DNA of 64,000 bases from assembly GCF_000247695.1 (NCBI RefSeq), contig NW_004624783.1:5275938-5339937 (forward strand), read 5' to 3'. The position numbers were made by a program, and so were the translations under genes. The notes beneath the pieces were generated by a model. It saw only the letters and a list, made by a program, of their open reading frames with translations, did no database searches and was not told the origin of the DNA. Shown one piece after another: positions 44,318 through 55,143 of this stretch. This DNA comes from Heterocephalus glaber (lineage: Eukaryota > Chordata > Mammalia > Rodentia > Bathyergidae). Numbering within the stretch: the first letter of the stretch is position 1; the number at the start of each line of letters is the position of its first letter.

Positions 44318-45214
44318 AAGGTAAATAATTATTAGATGATGATTCAAAGATGGTAGAGGAAGCAGCTAGATTTTGAGATAAAGAATTCAAAGTAGAAAAG
44401 GCCACAATGGCTGTTTTTTACCTTCAGCCCCATTCCTTTCCCAGGCCTGGTCAGTCTCTGGCCTCAGGCACATTCCAGAACCTTGGTGTTGGCATTGGCA
44501 TCATCTGGCTGTGGCACTGAGGTAATTCTGCTTGAATTTGCTGGAATTATGGAAGGTCTACCCTTCCTCTGAGGTCTGTGGGCTGTGCTACGGAGTTGGT
44601 ATAAAACAACTTAGACCTGTGCTTTTCCTCACTGTTCAGCCAAGACCCTGGGCCCTGGGTCATCATGTCATCCTGGCTGAGATGCAATTAGATTGTAGGA
44701 ACTGGCAGGGAACCCGTACTATGGGGTGGGGCTGGAGTGAAGGCTGCAGTTTTGAGGATCGCATCTCCTTGGACTGTATTTTCCTTCTGTGTTTCAGTGA
44801 TCTTTTTTTCCCAGTGTCTTCTCTGCTATCTCTTAATGTTTATTCACTATGTTGTCAACATATTGGCATAAACATGTATTTCTTCTCTAATTTTGAAGTG
44901 AATAGAATTTAGCTTTAACTGATGGTTAGAAACCTATATTCAAAATAAACAATTATTTGCCTGTTTTATGTCATCAAGGCTGCAAAAATGTCAAGCTGTA
45001 GTAACTCAGGAGGATTGACCTTGTGGAGGACAGGTAGGGACCCACACCTGCAAGCTGGGAAAAGAGAGTTCATTTGAGCCACTTCAGTCAGGAGGTTTCC
45101 TAGGCAACCACTCACACAGTAATTCAAAGATGAGGAACCAGACATGTACTTGAGAATTTTAATCATCAAATGTAGCCTTTGTCAGATTGAGATCACAGTA
45201 TGCATTATTCATTT
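44318..45214. other. No recognised feature
   Basis: A 126-codon plus frame at 44532-44912 lacks any recognisable domain and ends in AT-rich low-complexity codons. Confidence 0.45.
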
Positions 45215-45335
45215 AAAGTTAAGTAGGGCCAGGGATTTAGCTCAGTGGTTCCACTGCCTGCCTCGCAAGCGCAAGGTCCTGAGTTCAATCCCTAGTACCA
45301 AAAATAAAAAATAAAAATTAAAGTAAAGTTAAGTA
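45215..45335 (+). mobile_element. ID SINE with 11-bp TSD
   Basis: Body at 45226-45324: gggccagggatttagctcag through gagttcaatccctagtacc, tail (aaaat)n-like. Exact repeat aaagttaagta at 45215-45225 and 45325-45335. Confidence 0.95.
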
Positions 45336-45499
45336 AATAACCCAACGTTTTATTATGGAAGGACACAGTTATTAAGATGTATGCATACATGTGTATGTAT
45401 ATGCTGCTTCTTTCTTTCTTTTTCTAGTACTCTTTGAGTGGAATGCATTATATTTTTTTATGCTGTCTTATTTGGAAAAATAGTGCTCAGAGTGCTTTT

Positions 45500-45591
45500 T
45501 TTGGGGGGGGGCGGTTACCAGGGATTGAACTTGGGACCTTGTGCTTTTGAGGCAGGCAGTGGAACCACTGAGCTAAATCCCTAGCCCCGTG
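45500..45591 (-). mobile_element. ID SINE with poly-C tract in its tail
   Basis: Plus strand: T-run, nine G (45503-45511), then cggttaccagggattgaact through gagctaaatccctagcccc. In element orientation the body is followed by C9 and then A residues. Flanks gtgctttttt and gtgcattttt suggest a short duplication. Confidence 0.9.
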
Positions 45592-45615
45592 GTGCATTTT
45601 TGACTGTGAAGTTAT

Positions 45616-46130
45616 TTGGAAAAGCAGGTATTTGAAATTTTTAAAATTAAGTTTATTGGTACATTTTAGGTATATAATACAGTACCTTCATCGTTGGGAT
45701 CTTGTACCTTTACATGTTGTATCTTCGTTCTTATTTTTTCCACATTCCCTTGCCCACCCTTCCCTATTTACAAAGACTTTTCCATTTTTTCCTTTTCTCA
45801 TGTTTTTTTCTTTTCCCTTCTTTCCCTTCCCCTTCCCCTCCCACTTCCCCTACTCCTTTAGACCTTTTCTTCCTATTTCAGTTATCAGTTATACATTTTG
45901 ATCCTTATTTACACTTTTAGTTTTTCACACTAGAGAAACTATTTGGTATTTACACTTTTGTCCTATTTATTTCACCTAAGAGTATGGCCTCATTGTGCAT
46001 CTATTTAGCTATAAATGTCTGTAGTTTCTTGTTCTTTATGGCTGAGTAGTACTTCATTTTATTAAAAAAACACATCTTTATCCAGTCTCCAATTGTTGGG
46101 CAATTGGGCTGTTGGAAAAGCAGGTATTTG
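45616..46130 (-). mobile_element. 5'-truncated L1 with 19-bp TSD
   Basis: L1 3' end on the minus strand (45635-46111): aagtttattggtacatttta, a C/T-rich 3' UTR, ttctttatggctgagtagta and ttgggcaattgggctg. The 19-bp repeat ttggaaaagcaggtatttg is exact at 45616-45634 and 46112-46130. Truncation falls about 40-50 nt short of the L1 end in the U6-L1 chimera. Frames at 45632-45920 are 3' UTR. Confidence 0.96.
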
Positions 46131-46756
46131 TTCATATGCCTTTATATGTATTTGTTGTCATGAGTAGAATCTTTAGCATGTGGAGAAGTTTGCTAATCAT
46201 GTTTCTCCTTTTTGTGTTCAGGCTTGAATTTACATTTATGCAGGTGGTTCAGTTGTTTCACTCTTAGATTGTATTGAAATTTCCTGTTCTGATGCTCAAG
46301 GAAACATGTAGAAAAGCCACCCAAGATGAGGAATGAGGAACTCTCAGTGAGTGAAACAACCTGTTTGCTAAAGATTTTCCTCTGACTCAGTAGCCTCATC
46401 CGTTTTATATGGTTTGCTGCTTGGTTAACCTTAGGGTATGATAAGCAGTTTTCACTTTGTGAGATGCAAAACTCCCAGACTTTAACATGACTTCCATTAA
46501 ATTCCATTTTAGTGAATAGGTGGCTCTTTTCAATGGATCAAGGAAAGAGGAAAATCCTGCTAGTTAGATGACAGACTCACTTTCAGTGGTTTTAGAAATA
46601 ATACACATCTACAAAAAACCAGAATATCAAAATAATAGTAGTGCTAATTTTAAATTGGTTTAGGTTATGATCCTAGATGGAGACAAGATGTAGACTATGG
46701 GTGCCTTCTACCAGAGAATGAGAGGGGTCCTTCCACACTCTGAGCGCCTGTGGGCT
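46131..46756. other. No recognised feature
   Basis: A 104-codon minus frame (46193-46507) has no recognised domain. No repeat that I can name. Confidence 0.45.
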
Positions 46757-46856
46757 TGAGAAAGTTTTTTTGTTTTGTTTTGTTTTCGTACTGGGGATCA
46801 AACTTGGGACCTTGTGCCTGCAAGGCAGGCAGCAGAACCTCTGAGCTAATGAGAAA
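46757..46856 (-). mobile_element. ID SINE lacking its first bases, 7-bp TSD
   Basis: Plus strand (gtttt)n, then gtactggggatcaaacttgg through ctgagctaa; the usual final atccccggccc (5' end of the ID RNA) is missing. Exact repeat tgagaaa at 46757-46763 and 46850-46856. Confidence 0.9.
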
Positions 46857-47072
46857 CATTTTGAAGTAACAGTCACAATAGTTGAAATTTTTTAGATACG
46901 CTTGTTGTTCCCATTCTGTCACCAACAACTTTGAGATATTCCTGCTGTAGAAATGCTAGAAGATTAAGTACATGAGACTTGTGATTTTGGCTTTTTTTCT
47001 CCTCTAAAGATACCTAGATCTGGGGACAAAACCATCATACCACACTCCTGTCTCGAGCTGGGCTCTGGACTT
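46857..47072. other. No recognised feature
   Basis: Spacer between two ID elements. Confidence 0.5.
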
Positions 47073-47198
47073 TTTTTTCCCTTTTTCTTTTTCTTTTTTT
47101 TTTTGGTACCAGGGATTGAACTCGGGACCTTGTGGTTGTGAGGCAGGCAGCAGAACCACTGAGCTAAAAACCCCAGCCCCAATTTTTTCCCTTTTTCT
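47073..47198 (-). mobile_element. ID SINE with 16-bp TSD
   Basis: Body at about 47089-47182 (ggtaccagggattgaactcg through gagctaaaaaccccagcccc). Exact 16-bp repeat ttttttccctttttct at 47073-47088 and 47183-47198. Confidence 0.94.
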
Positions 47199-47514
47199 GC
47201 AGCAAAAGTGAAAACTGTCTTAATTCTTGCATATAAATTACATGTTTGAAACATCAGGCTGTACCTTCTGAACTCCCTTAATTTATTTTTCCAGACAGGA
47301 TGGGTTATAAATAAGGTGATGCTTCAGCTTATTATTTTCAATATCTGCATTTCACTTTGTGAGATAAAAATTGACTGAGTCTTGACTTCGTTCACTGAAT
47401 ATCTCCTGTTTGCCAGTCACTGTGCTAGGCATTTGGAGATAGAGATTAAGACCTATTTCCTGTTTTGAAGGTGCTAACAAATTTTTTAAAAATGTGATGT
47501 GCAATAAATATCAT
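47199..47514. other. No recognised feature
   Basis: AT-rich; part may be an L2/MIR3 end near 47400-47450 (tgccagtcactgtgctaggc). Confidence 0.4.
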
Positions 47515-47690
47515 TATAATAAATAATAGATGCTTCCATAGCACTTAGCATATACCAGGCACTATTCCAAGGGCTTTCTAGGTGTTAGTCCATGTGTTGA
47601 TACAATAGCCTGATGGAGTTCTTAATTTCCCCACTTAACTAGAGAGGTTAAAAACTTGCCTAAGGTTGTGAAGCTCGTTTTGTTTGACAT
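47515..47690 (+). mobile_element. MIR-like SINE
   Basis: agcatataccaggcactatt, caagggctttctaggtgtta, ccccacttaactagagaggt and cctaaggttgtgaagc follow the MIR consensus order. Confidence 0.65.
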
Positions 47691-48249
47691 TCCAACGTAT
47701 TAAGTGCAATAACAGAGCTAATCATAACATGTTCTAGCCAAACAAGGATAAATCCTGTTGGGAACATTGAAAATAGAGAGGTGGATATGAATGAAATTTT
47801 TCCAAAGGGCACTAAAGTCTGTTTAGAGGAGTAGATGAGCCAGATTTCTCTGACATACTCTTTTAGTAACATCAAATGCTGCATTATGTATAAATCCAGA
47901 GGTTGCCTCAGTGACAAAATATTGGAAATGGGGAAATATTTAAAAAAATACCAAATCCTTTCAATACAAATGACCAGGACATAGATTTCCAATATTCAGA
48001 TAAATCTTTATTTTCACTTGGTATGATACAAACTTGACATGTAAAAAATTAACAAAAATATTGTTATGTCTTGTAAGCATATATGGGCAGGTGAATGAAT
48101 TTTTCATTCCCCAAAAACTTTATATTGGGAAACCTGTAGTAACTTACAGAAATAGTCCTCCAGTATTTATTTTGTATGAATGCAGAGGAGAGATTGGTGT
48201 GTTTTTCATGTTAAAAGTGGGCAGGAATTAGCAATTAAGTAGACTGATT
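47691..48249. other. No recognised feature
   Basis: A 110-codon minus frame (47660-47992) is AT-rich and without a known motif. Confidence 0.45.
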
Positions 48250-49430
48250 TTATGAGTCCAGAGGTCTGACTTGAAAGGTGGCACGGCTGCACTGTCGTTG
48301 CTTTTCCACCTTCCTGTGAGATCCTGCTCCTTGGAGCCTCATCCCAGTCAGTGTATGGCCCATCCTGTCGCCCTCCTTTTAACTTTCCCTGCAGACTTTC
48401 TCATTTCTCCCACTTATCACTAATGATTGCCTCATTGTTCTTTGTGCTGCCTCCATTTAGTTGGAGTTTATTGCCCCTTCCATTTCCCTTATGAATAGAC
48501 TCTATCTCCTGATAGCTTTTATTGCCCCATATGTTTCCCTGACTGCATGAGGTTTTGGGCTTCTCTACATGAGTGATCTCCTCAACTCACCTGACCCCCC
48601 TCACTATAAATCTTGTGAGTTTGTGGTCCAGACCAGCAAGTCAGAAATTCTATTTGACCACATGGTCATGTCCATCGACTTCTGCATGGATTTATTCCTC
48701 CTCCTTCTTTGATCCTGTTAACACTTCCCATCTCTTGACACCTTCACAGCGTACCTATCTATCACTTCCTTCTTTGTGTCCCTCCTTAGCTAGTTTCTAC
48801 TTCCTGGTTCAGATTTTACATCACTCTTGCTGAAGTCCTCTACTTCTGACCATTTTACTCATCGGTAGGCACCTGGGCTGCCAAGCAGTGTTGAACACTG
48901 GAAACTGTTTGCATTGATTTGGGGACCACCTGAGCACTGTGCAAGATTACACCATGTTATTCTGGGTGGCTGTCATTCTTTCATAGTGACTGTCCAAACC
49001 TAGTCCATGCCCTTAGAACATCTTCCTGCTTCTCTTCCCTCTTCTTTTCTACTTTCACACTTCGGAGAGCCAAGAGAGGCTGTCACAGGCACTACCTTAC
49101 CTTTGCTACCACACTCCCAAATTGAAATTGGCCCTTCTGTGTCTCCCCAGCCTTGTCCACCCTTATCTAGCAGCCCATTTCTTCCCCTCACATGCCTACT
49201 GATGAAGAGATAGATGCCTTGGATATCTTCCTCCCTCCGCATATTCAGTACCCTTGCTCTAGGAACCTCCATTCCACTTGCCACAGATCCTCTACTGTCC
49301 TTGACATTGATAAGCTGAGACCCTCCTGGTTTTCCATGTTCCTCTTACTGTTCTTTCTTAGTCATCTTTGTTGGTTTCTCTGTCAAACAGTGAGTACAGA
49401 TGTCTATTTTTTAAGTATTGGAAAATAATT
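48250..49430 (+). other. Pyrimidine-rich 1.2-kb block, unassigned
   Basis: Strongly C/T-biased plus strand with scattered plus-strand frames (86 codons at 48573-48833; 68 at 49007-49213; 78 at 49192-49428). The texture suggests a decayed coding LINE or other old repeat in sense orientation, but I cannot match it to a family. No splice-bounded exon is evident. Confidence 0.35.
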
Positions 49431-49468
49431 TCATGAAGATATTTTGTGTTGTTTTGAGTCTTTGTATG

Positions 49469-49672
49469 TTTGATTTTTCAGTGCTGGGGATGGAACCCAA
49501 GACCTCACTCATGCCATGCAAGCCCTCTACCACTGAGCTACACTCCTAGCATTTTTAATTTTATTTTTGAGAGAGTCTCGCTAAATTGCCCAGGCTGACT
49601 TCAAGCTTGCGATCCTTGTGCCTCAGCCTTCCATGTAGCTGGAGTTGCAGGCGTGTGCTGCTGTGCCCAGCT
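49469..49672 (-). mobile_element. B1-dID dimer SINE, antisense
   Basis: dID half (cagtgctggggatggaaccc, ctaccactgagctacactcc), linker tttttaattttatttttgag, B1 half (ctaaattgcccaggctgact, ccatgtagctggagttgcag). Confidence 0.93.
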
Positions 49673-50394
49673 ACAACTTTGAGTTTCTATCTTTTGTTTC
49701 TTTTGGAAAATTGGATCCTCTTGTCAGGCGGCAGGCAGCTTGCTTTTCCATGCTGCACATGTGTAAGCTGCTTGTGTGCTGAATGAGTCCCAGGACTTCT
49801 GTATGCCTTTAGCTAGATGCACTGCCAGGCTATATCCATTAACTATCTCCCTTAATGGCTGATTCATTCTACACTCTGCAGAAACAGTCCCCTGAGGCTT
49901 ATTCTACAAACATTATTGTGGAAAGTTTGATTGGCAGTTTTGAGATTAGAATTGAGCAGGGATTTCCCAGATAAATCAGTTTTACTATTATAGTGTATTA
50001 AACGTGTTGTCCTGAGTGTGGCTCAACAGTGCCTTTGTGGGTTAGTAGGGGTGGCAGTTTTGGGTCCTCTTCTGCCAAATGAACCTCAAGTCTAGCTTGA
50101 AGGTTCCTGCCAGAAGGCTGCTGCCGCTCTGTACTGACTCCTATTCAGTGCTGCCCCTCCTGCCCACTGCCTCTGTTCATCCTGTTATTCCTCTCAGTAT
50201 TCTTTTCCTCCCTTGATCTTTTGACTGATTTCTCCAGTTGCCTTCATGTAAAAATATGGTCATTGAGTAGACATAATTCATTGATTTATCATATAGTTCC
50301 AGAGCTGAGCACTTGGGATGCAATGATGATGAGCAAAACACAGTGCTGCCCTTCTGGCAATCATTAAGAGCTAAATGAGTAATTTCTTTATAAT
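49673..50394. other. No recognised gene; possible L2 end
   Basis: About 50290-50380 (gagctgagcacttgggatgc, ctgcccttctggcaatcatt) resembles an L2 or MIR3 3' region. The rest is unassigned. Confidence 0.4.
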
Positions 50395-50560
50395 AAAATA
50401 ATGACTATTAATGTCTGTACTGAGTATTTTATTTACATAATTTCATATAATCTTTTTTAAAACCCTGCAAGGTTGCTGATAGTATTCTCATTTTATAGAG
50501 GAGGAAGTGAAGGCTCTGAGGAGTGCTCGAGGTTGCCTAAACAGAGTCACAGAGTAGGTT
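50395..50560 (+). mobile_element. MIR-like SINE
   Basis: ttctcattttatagaggagg, agtgaaggctctgaggagtg and ggttgcctaaacagagtcac match the MIR core order. Confidence 0.65.
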
Positions 50561-50937
50561 TGGTGGGGCTGCAAGCTGATGTTCATAATTATTGTAAGTA
50601 GTTTTTCTGCTCTCCCAAATTGTCACCTTCAAAGGGCTGAAGATGAATAGAATTCAAGATCTAAGATTAGATCATGTATTAAATATAGGTCTTAACATGT
50701 GGTGAGGTGTTGGAGAACAAACTAGCTAAAAGTCTTGTTTTGCAGTGTTTTTATTTCTCCACTGATCCAATATGATTACTGGTATTGCAGATTCTTTAGA
50801 GTGCCTGAAACTTACACTAGTATCATTCAGTTTCTAAGGCATTTGTTATAAACATGGAATATGTCACATGTTCCTACCAAAATATTTTACTTTCCCTCTG
50901 TTACCTTTTTAAGGGCCAGTTTCAGACATATTCCTTA
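50561..50937. other. No recognised feature
   Basis: AT-rich unassigned spacer. Confidence 0.5.
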
Positions 50938-51076
50938 ACAGGTTTAATTTTTTTTTGCTTAAATTCTTTTATTGGTACATTTTAGGTATACAATCCGTTT
51001 ACATTTATCATTCGGTGCTTGTACCTGTACATGATGTATCTTGGTTCTTATTTTTTCCCCATTACAACAGGTTTAA
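50938..51076 (-). mobile_element. Very short 5'-truncated L1 with 11-bp TSD
   Basis: Only 117 bp of L1 3' end (50949-51065): T-run, attcttttattggtacattt, tgtacctgtacatgatgtat and ttcttattttttccccatt. Exact repeat aacaggtttaa at 50938-50948 and 51066-51076. Confidence 0.93.
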
Positions 51077-51428
51077 ACTTTTAAGTGCCTTATAGGTTGA
51101 GTTACCTATCACTGAGGGCATATAGGAACCACTTTTTAGATTGTTTGAGGTAATAGTACAATCCAATTCTATCTGTTGCAGTCAGCTAGAAGCCAAGCCA
51201 GTGCCCTTTGAGGAATCCGAGCTGCTTCTCTCCTGGGCCTGGTGATACTGAGGTAAGCTTGGTTTCAGTTCTGTTCGGATAGCCTCAGTTTCTTATATTC
51301 TGACCATAGTAGTTTAACTCTGTCTCTCCTGATTCAGCTCCTTTTGTATCTCTTGATTTATTGTTTTCAAGCAATTTCCAGATGATTCTGAGAGACCATT
51401 CTGTGAGGTTTGTGGATTTATTTCACAA
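51077..51428. other. No recognised feature
   Basis: Nothing assignable. Confidence 0.5.
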
Positions 51429-51997
51429 GTACTTTGTTGGGAGCAATGCTACATAATTCTAGGGAAAAATCATTTGGTTAGCCTAGTTCTCTTGCCTACA
51501 GCCCAGCTACAGAATAACTTCAGTTTGGCCTCCGGTCACAACTGAGACTTCAGTGATCCAGTGATGCTGTGATTCTCCAGGACAAGAAACATCCTGGGAG
51601 AGCAAACATCTGCTCAGTTCCTCATTGTTCTTGGACTGATTAACATCTTGTTTGCCGGAGATGTACTGAACTCTCTGCAAGCCTTCCGTTGCACCTTGTT
51701 TATCCCAATGTGAACTATTGAACTCTCTGCAAGTCATTTGTTACATTTGTTTCTCCTGATGTACTGAATTCTCTGCAAGTCATTTGTTATGAGGTACTGA
51801 ATAAAAGGTGTGGTAAGCTGGGGGCTTTTGTCTTTGCTGCCCAGAGCAGCACTGATCAGACCCAAAGCTCAGCTTCTTCTCAGTCTCATTTTTCTACCTT
51901 TCCTGTAATTTGCCGTGTGCTGCCGTGGCTCGCAGGAGACCAGGACTCACTGCAGAGGTTCTGGTAACGTCTCCTTCCCCTGTCCCCTACAGTGCTT
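51429..51997 (+). mobile_element. Solo ERVK-like LTR with internal 48-bp repeats
   Basis: LTR at 51435-51991 (557 bp): starts tgttgggagc and ends cccctaca, a short inverted TG...CA terminus. Flanks gtactt (51429-51434) and gtgctt (51992-51997) fit a 6-bp duplication at 5 of 6 bases. A polyadenylation signal aataaaa lies at about 51801, with a pyrimidine-rich R/U5-like region after it. Before it, a unit containing gaactctctgcaag is repeated three times (about 51668-51790). No internal retroviral sequence flanks it, so it is a solo LTR left by recombination. Class by terminus and duplication length; family not assigned. Confidence 0.72.
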
Positions 51998-52294
51998 ATT
52001 GGACATTACTACCCACCAGTCCTGCTCTGAGTGCAAGGGATGTAGTGGGCACAAAACGATGTGTGTGACCATGTGGAGCTTTTGTTATAGTGTAAGAGGT
52101 GCCCAGTAAGCCAGTAAACATGTGATGTGATTCAGATTATGGCAGATGCTGTGAAGATGTGTGAGACTAGATTGAGGGATAGGGGGAGCAAGGCAGAGGA
52201 TATACTGCTGTTTTAGTTGAGTCCCCAGGTCTCACTGAGGTGATGATTAACCACAGTGAGGAAAAGCATTGCAAGAGAATTGTAAATTCAAACA
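51998..52294 (-). mobile_element. Antisense L2 fragment (left of MaLR LTR)
   Basis: gagtgcaagggatgtagtgg, atgtgatgtgattcagatta and atgctgtgaagatgtgtgag resemble the complement of the L2 3' region, continued at 52650. Confidence 0.5.
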
Positions 52295-52643
52295 TGTTTT
52301 AGTCCATTTTCCATTGCCATTAACAATACCACAGATTTTACAATTTATAAAGAACAAAGGTTTATTCAAGTGACAGTTCTGGAAGCTGGAAGGCCAAGGT
52401 CAAAGGAATTGGTGGTGGAGACTGGAGTCCTGGGGTGGCACAAGGCATCACATGGCAGGGGCACATGCAAGAGGCAGAACACAACTGGGTTTTATAACAC
52501 ACCCACTTCTAAGATAACCCTTTACTCCATTAATCCAGGAGTGGCTTTATCACCTCTTAATGACCCCTCTAGTCTCATCTGTTAATACCTCACAATGGGG
52601 TTAAATTTCAGTGTATATTTTGGAGAGACATTCAGATCATAGC
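52295..52643 (+). mobile_element. MaLR-type LTR (MST/MLT1-like)
   Basis: Starts tgttttagtccattttccat, passes aatttataaagaacaaaggt, acatggcaggggcacatgca and gttaatacctcacaatgggg, ends acattcagatcatagc. Typical MaLR order. Confidence 0.75.
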
Positions 52644-52649
52644 GTGCCT

Positions 52650-53240
52650 GGTGGTGAGAGTGGGCTAGGCAGGCTACAGGAACAGCTCTTTTAGCTCCAG
52701 TACCCAGGAAGGAGTGTTTGGAAATGAACATGGAGAAGTACCCAGGGGCCAGTCTATGGAAGGCCTAACAAGTAGTGGTGGTAGGCAGTTTAGATTTGGT
52801 GCCCAAGGTAATGAAGGTCTTTTTGGAAAGGAGAAAAATGTGTTAAGACTTTTAATTTTCAAAGATCGCTGGATGCTGTGGGATGGTGTCATTGGGTAGA
52901 TGCGTGGTGTGGTCCAGGTGAAAGGTGGTAGTGGCTGAAACCAGACTGTTGCAGTGGAAGTTGGGAAAAGTAGTTGGGTTGGGGACATTGAAGGTAGAGC
53001 TGGTTCAAGCATGAGAGAAAGAAGAACCAAGGATAATTTCAATATTTTTAGACCAAGCAGGTAGGTAAAAGGAGATGAAGCAAGTTACAAATGAGCAAGG
53101 TTACAAGGGGTAGATGTTGGCAAGTGTTCCACAAAAGGATTTGATAGTCAGGTAGGTTCTGGAAAGATGCTTCCAGAGTATGTTCAGGAGGCTGGAGTGG
53201 AGGTCACAGATGGTGTGGGGGAAGGCTGTGGGGAGCCATT
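52650..53240 (-). mobile_element. Antisense L2 fragment (right of MaLR LTR)
   Basis: gggccagtctatggaaggcc, gttaagacttttaattttca, ccagactgttgcagtggaag and ccaaggataatttcaatatt follow antisense L2. A 122-codon minus frame (52674-53042) is LINE remnant. Confidence 0.6.
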
Positions 53241-53884
53241 TGTCTTTGTCCCTCTCATTTTTATCTCTTAATTTTCATTTTTCCCACCAAGGTTACTATA
53301 TGACAGCCTAATATGTTACAGAAATCAACTAACTCATCTAGTCCAACTCCTTGTCAGTTCAGTCCAACAACAGGTTTCTTGTTTTGATTGACCATAATCA
53401 TAATGATTGTGCTGATTGTCTAGACAGTGTCAGCCACCATGAGTAGAAGCCAAAATGATCAAAGGTGCAGTTTCCTGAGATTTTCTCAGTATTATGGAAA
53501 AGGAACATGATGTCTCCCCACAATGCTAGATTATATTAGAAGGCTAAGCGAGAGTTCCAGGATCAGGTGGGGGATCTGATAAGAAAGACCAGAAAAATGA
53601 AGAAATACGAACAAAGAATAACTAGATAGTGGCAGAATCAGAAAGGCAGAATGTTTGAGAGGTCAGACTTCATGTTGTGTATGGGTTCCCTCATGTTCCT
53701 GGGGTACAGGACAAACTCCACAAGGCTTTGTTAGGAAAAGGAAATCTCATGAAACTTGTTGAAAAGAGCAGGAGGACATCCACCAGGGCATCATCCCAGA
53801 GAGAGGTGTGGGACAGTGTACCCCTGGGCCTTCAGGGGGGTTTCATATTTGAATGTTAGAATGTTCCCTCCTTCCTCTCTTAAA
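53241..53884. other. No recognised feature
   Basis: Unassigned; short frames only. Confidence 0.45.
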
Positions 53885-54075
53885 TTTTGATGAAATCCAT
53901 ATAACATAAAACTAAATATTTTTAAATGGATAATTAAATGGCATTTTTATCCATTCATAATGTTCTCTAGCCATCACCTCTATGTAGTTCCAGAAAATTT
54001 TACCATTTCCCAAACAAACTGTATTCATTAACCACTCACCTCACAGCTCCTGGTAACCATTTTAATCTTTTATTA
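53885..54075 (-). mobile_element. Old L1M 3' region, antisense
   Basis: gaaatccatataacataaaa, ccattcataatgttctctag and caaacaaactgtattcatta match the same antisense L1M region as 6090-6470. Confidence 0.6.
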
Positions 54076-54659
54076 TTGGGTTACAGGAAAGCAGCTTTGA
54101 TAGAGGATAAATACACATGCTGCTGAGGACCAGGAAGTCGGGATTCAGGATACCAGTTTTTTATAGGCATTGTTTGGAAATGCCAGCTGTCCTGTATCTG
54201 AGCACCTTGGGACTTGGGAGATGCCCCAGGACCTCTAAACTATGCATTTGTGCGAAGCTGAGGTTGAACACAGCCTCTCCCCCCTGAAAGAAAGGTGGCT
54301 TCAACTTCCAACCAAAATAGTTGAGAAGAGCTGGTTGGTTGAGGCATTTTACTTGATGCTGCGTAACTTTGTTTATTGTAAGTCTGGCACCTCCATTCTT
54401 TTATGGGGGACATCAAAGGATGTGAAAATGCAAGAACACAGAACCATTAATGCATTCTTTCAAACCAGAATCTTACATCCTAAGGCCTGGAGATTTGGCT
54501 ATATCTGTCTCTGCTCAGCTAGAAGTGCCATTGTCCCACCTATCAGGAACCAGGTTTCAGTAAGCCTAATAATGATGTTTCTAAAGAACCTAGCAAGCTG
54601 GGTGAATGGAGAAGGGAAAACACAAAAATAAAAGGAATTTCATTTTTCCCTTCTTCTTT
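54076..54659. other. Unassigned; 129-codon plus frame
   Basis: Frame 54242-54631 has no recognised domain, no splice-like borders and no upstream promoter signals that I can see. Confidence 0.4.
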
Positions 54660-54860
54660 CTGTTATGAACTGAATGTTTGTGACCTCCTCCATCCAAACT
54701 CATATGTTGAAGTTTTAAAGTTTCTCAGTGTGATGGTGTTTGCAGCTCAGGTCTTTGGTGGGAGGTAGGTAGGTTTCAATGGGGACATATGGGATTATTG
54801 TCCTTAGAAGCAGAGGTGAGTTGTACAGAACAGACTCAATCCAAACAATACAGAGATGCA
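54660..54860 (+). mobile_element. Old LTR-like mammalian repeat
   Basis: tgttatgaactgaatgtttg, ccaaactcatatgttgaagt, cagtgtgatggtgtttgcag and gggattattgtccttagaag follow a common dispersed mammalian repeat of probable ERVL-LTR type. Exact family uncertain. Confidence 0.55.
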
Positions 54861-54944
54861 TAAAGTTATTTTTTCTCCCTTTATTTGTTCTCCCTTTACA
54901 ACAGTAGCCATTTTAAGTATCTGAAATTTTTTTTTTCTTCTAGA

Positions 54945-55143
54945 CCTGTGCCATCTAATAAGGTAGCCATTAACTACTTGGGGCTATTTAAATTTAAATT
55001 AGTTAAAGTTAAATATAACTAAATCTAAAGGTTTTCAGTCATACTATCTGTATTTCAAGTACCAAGTATATAGTGCTGCCATGTGGATGGCACAGACTAG
55101 AATATTTTCATCATTGCAAAGTGTTCTGTTGAACAGTGTGGGG
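54945..55143 (-). mobile_element. hAT-type MITE (MER3/MER5-like), copy 1
   Basis: gtgccatctaataaggtagc, actacttggggctatttaaa, atggcacagactagaatatt and catcattgcaaagtgttctg follow an old mammalian hAT MITE. Its relative lies at 55595-55738. Confidence 0.6.

Noticed and set aside
3313..47182. tRNA-like A and B boxes at about twenty sites as possible tRNA genes
   Set aside because: All sit in ID SINEs with a gtacc end, A-rich tails and often target-site duplications; they lack a complete tRNA fold and 3' half.
54242..54631. 129-codon plus-strand frame
   Set aside because: No known domain and no exon-like borders; treated as chance.
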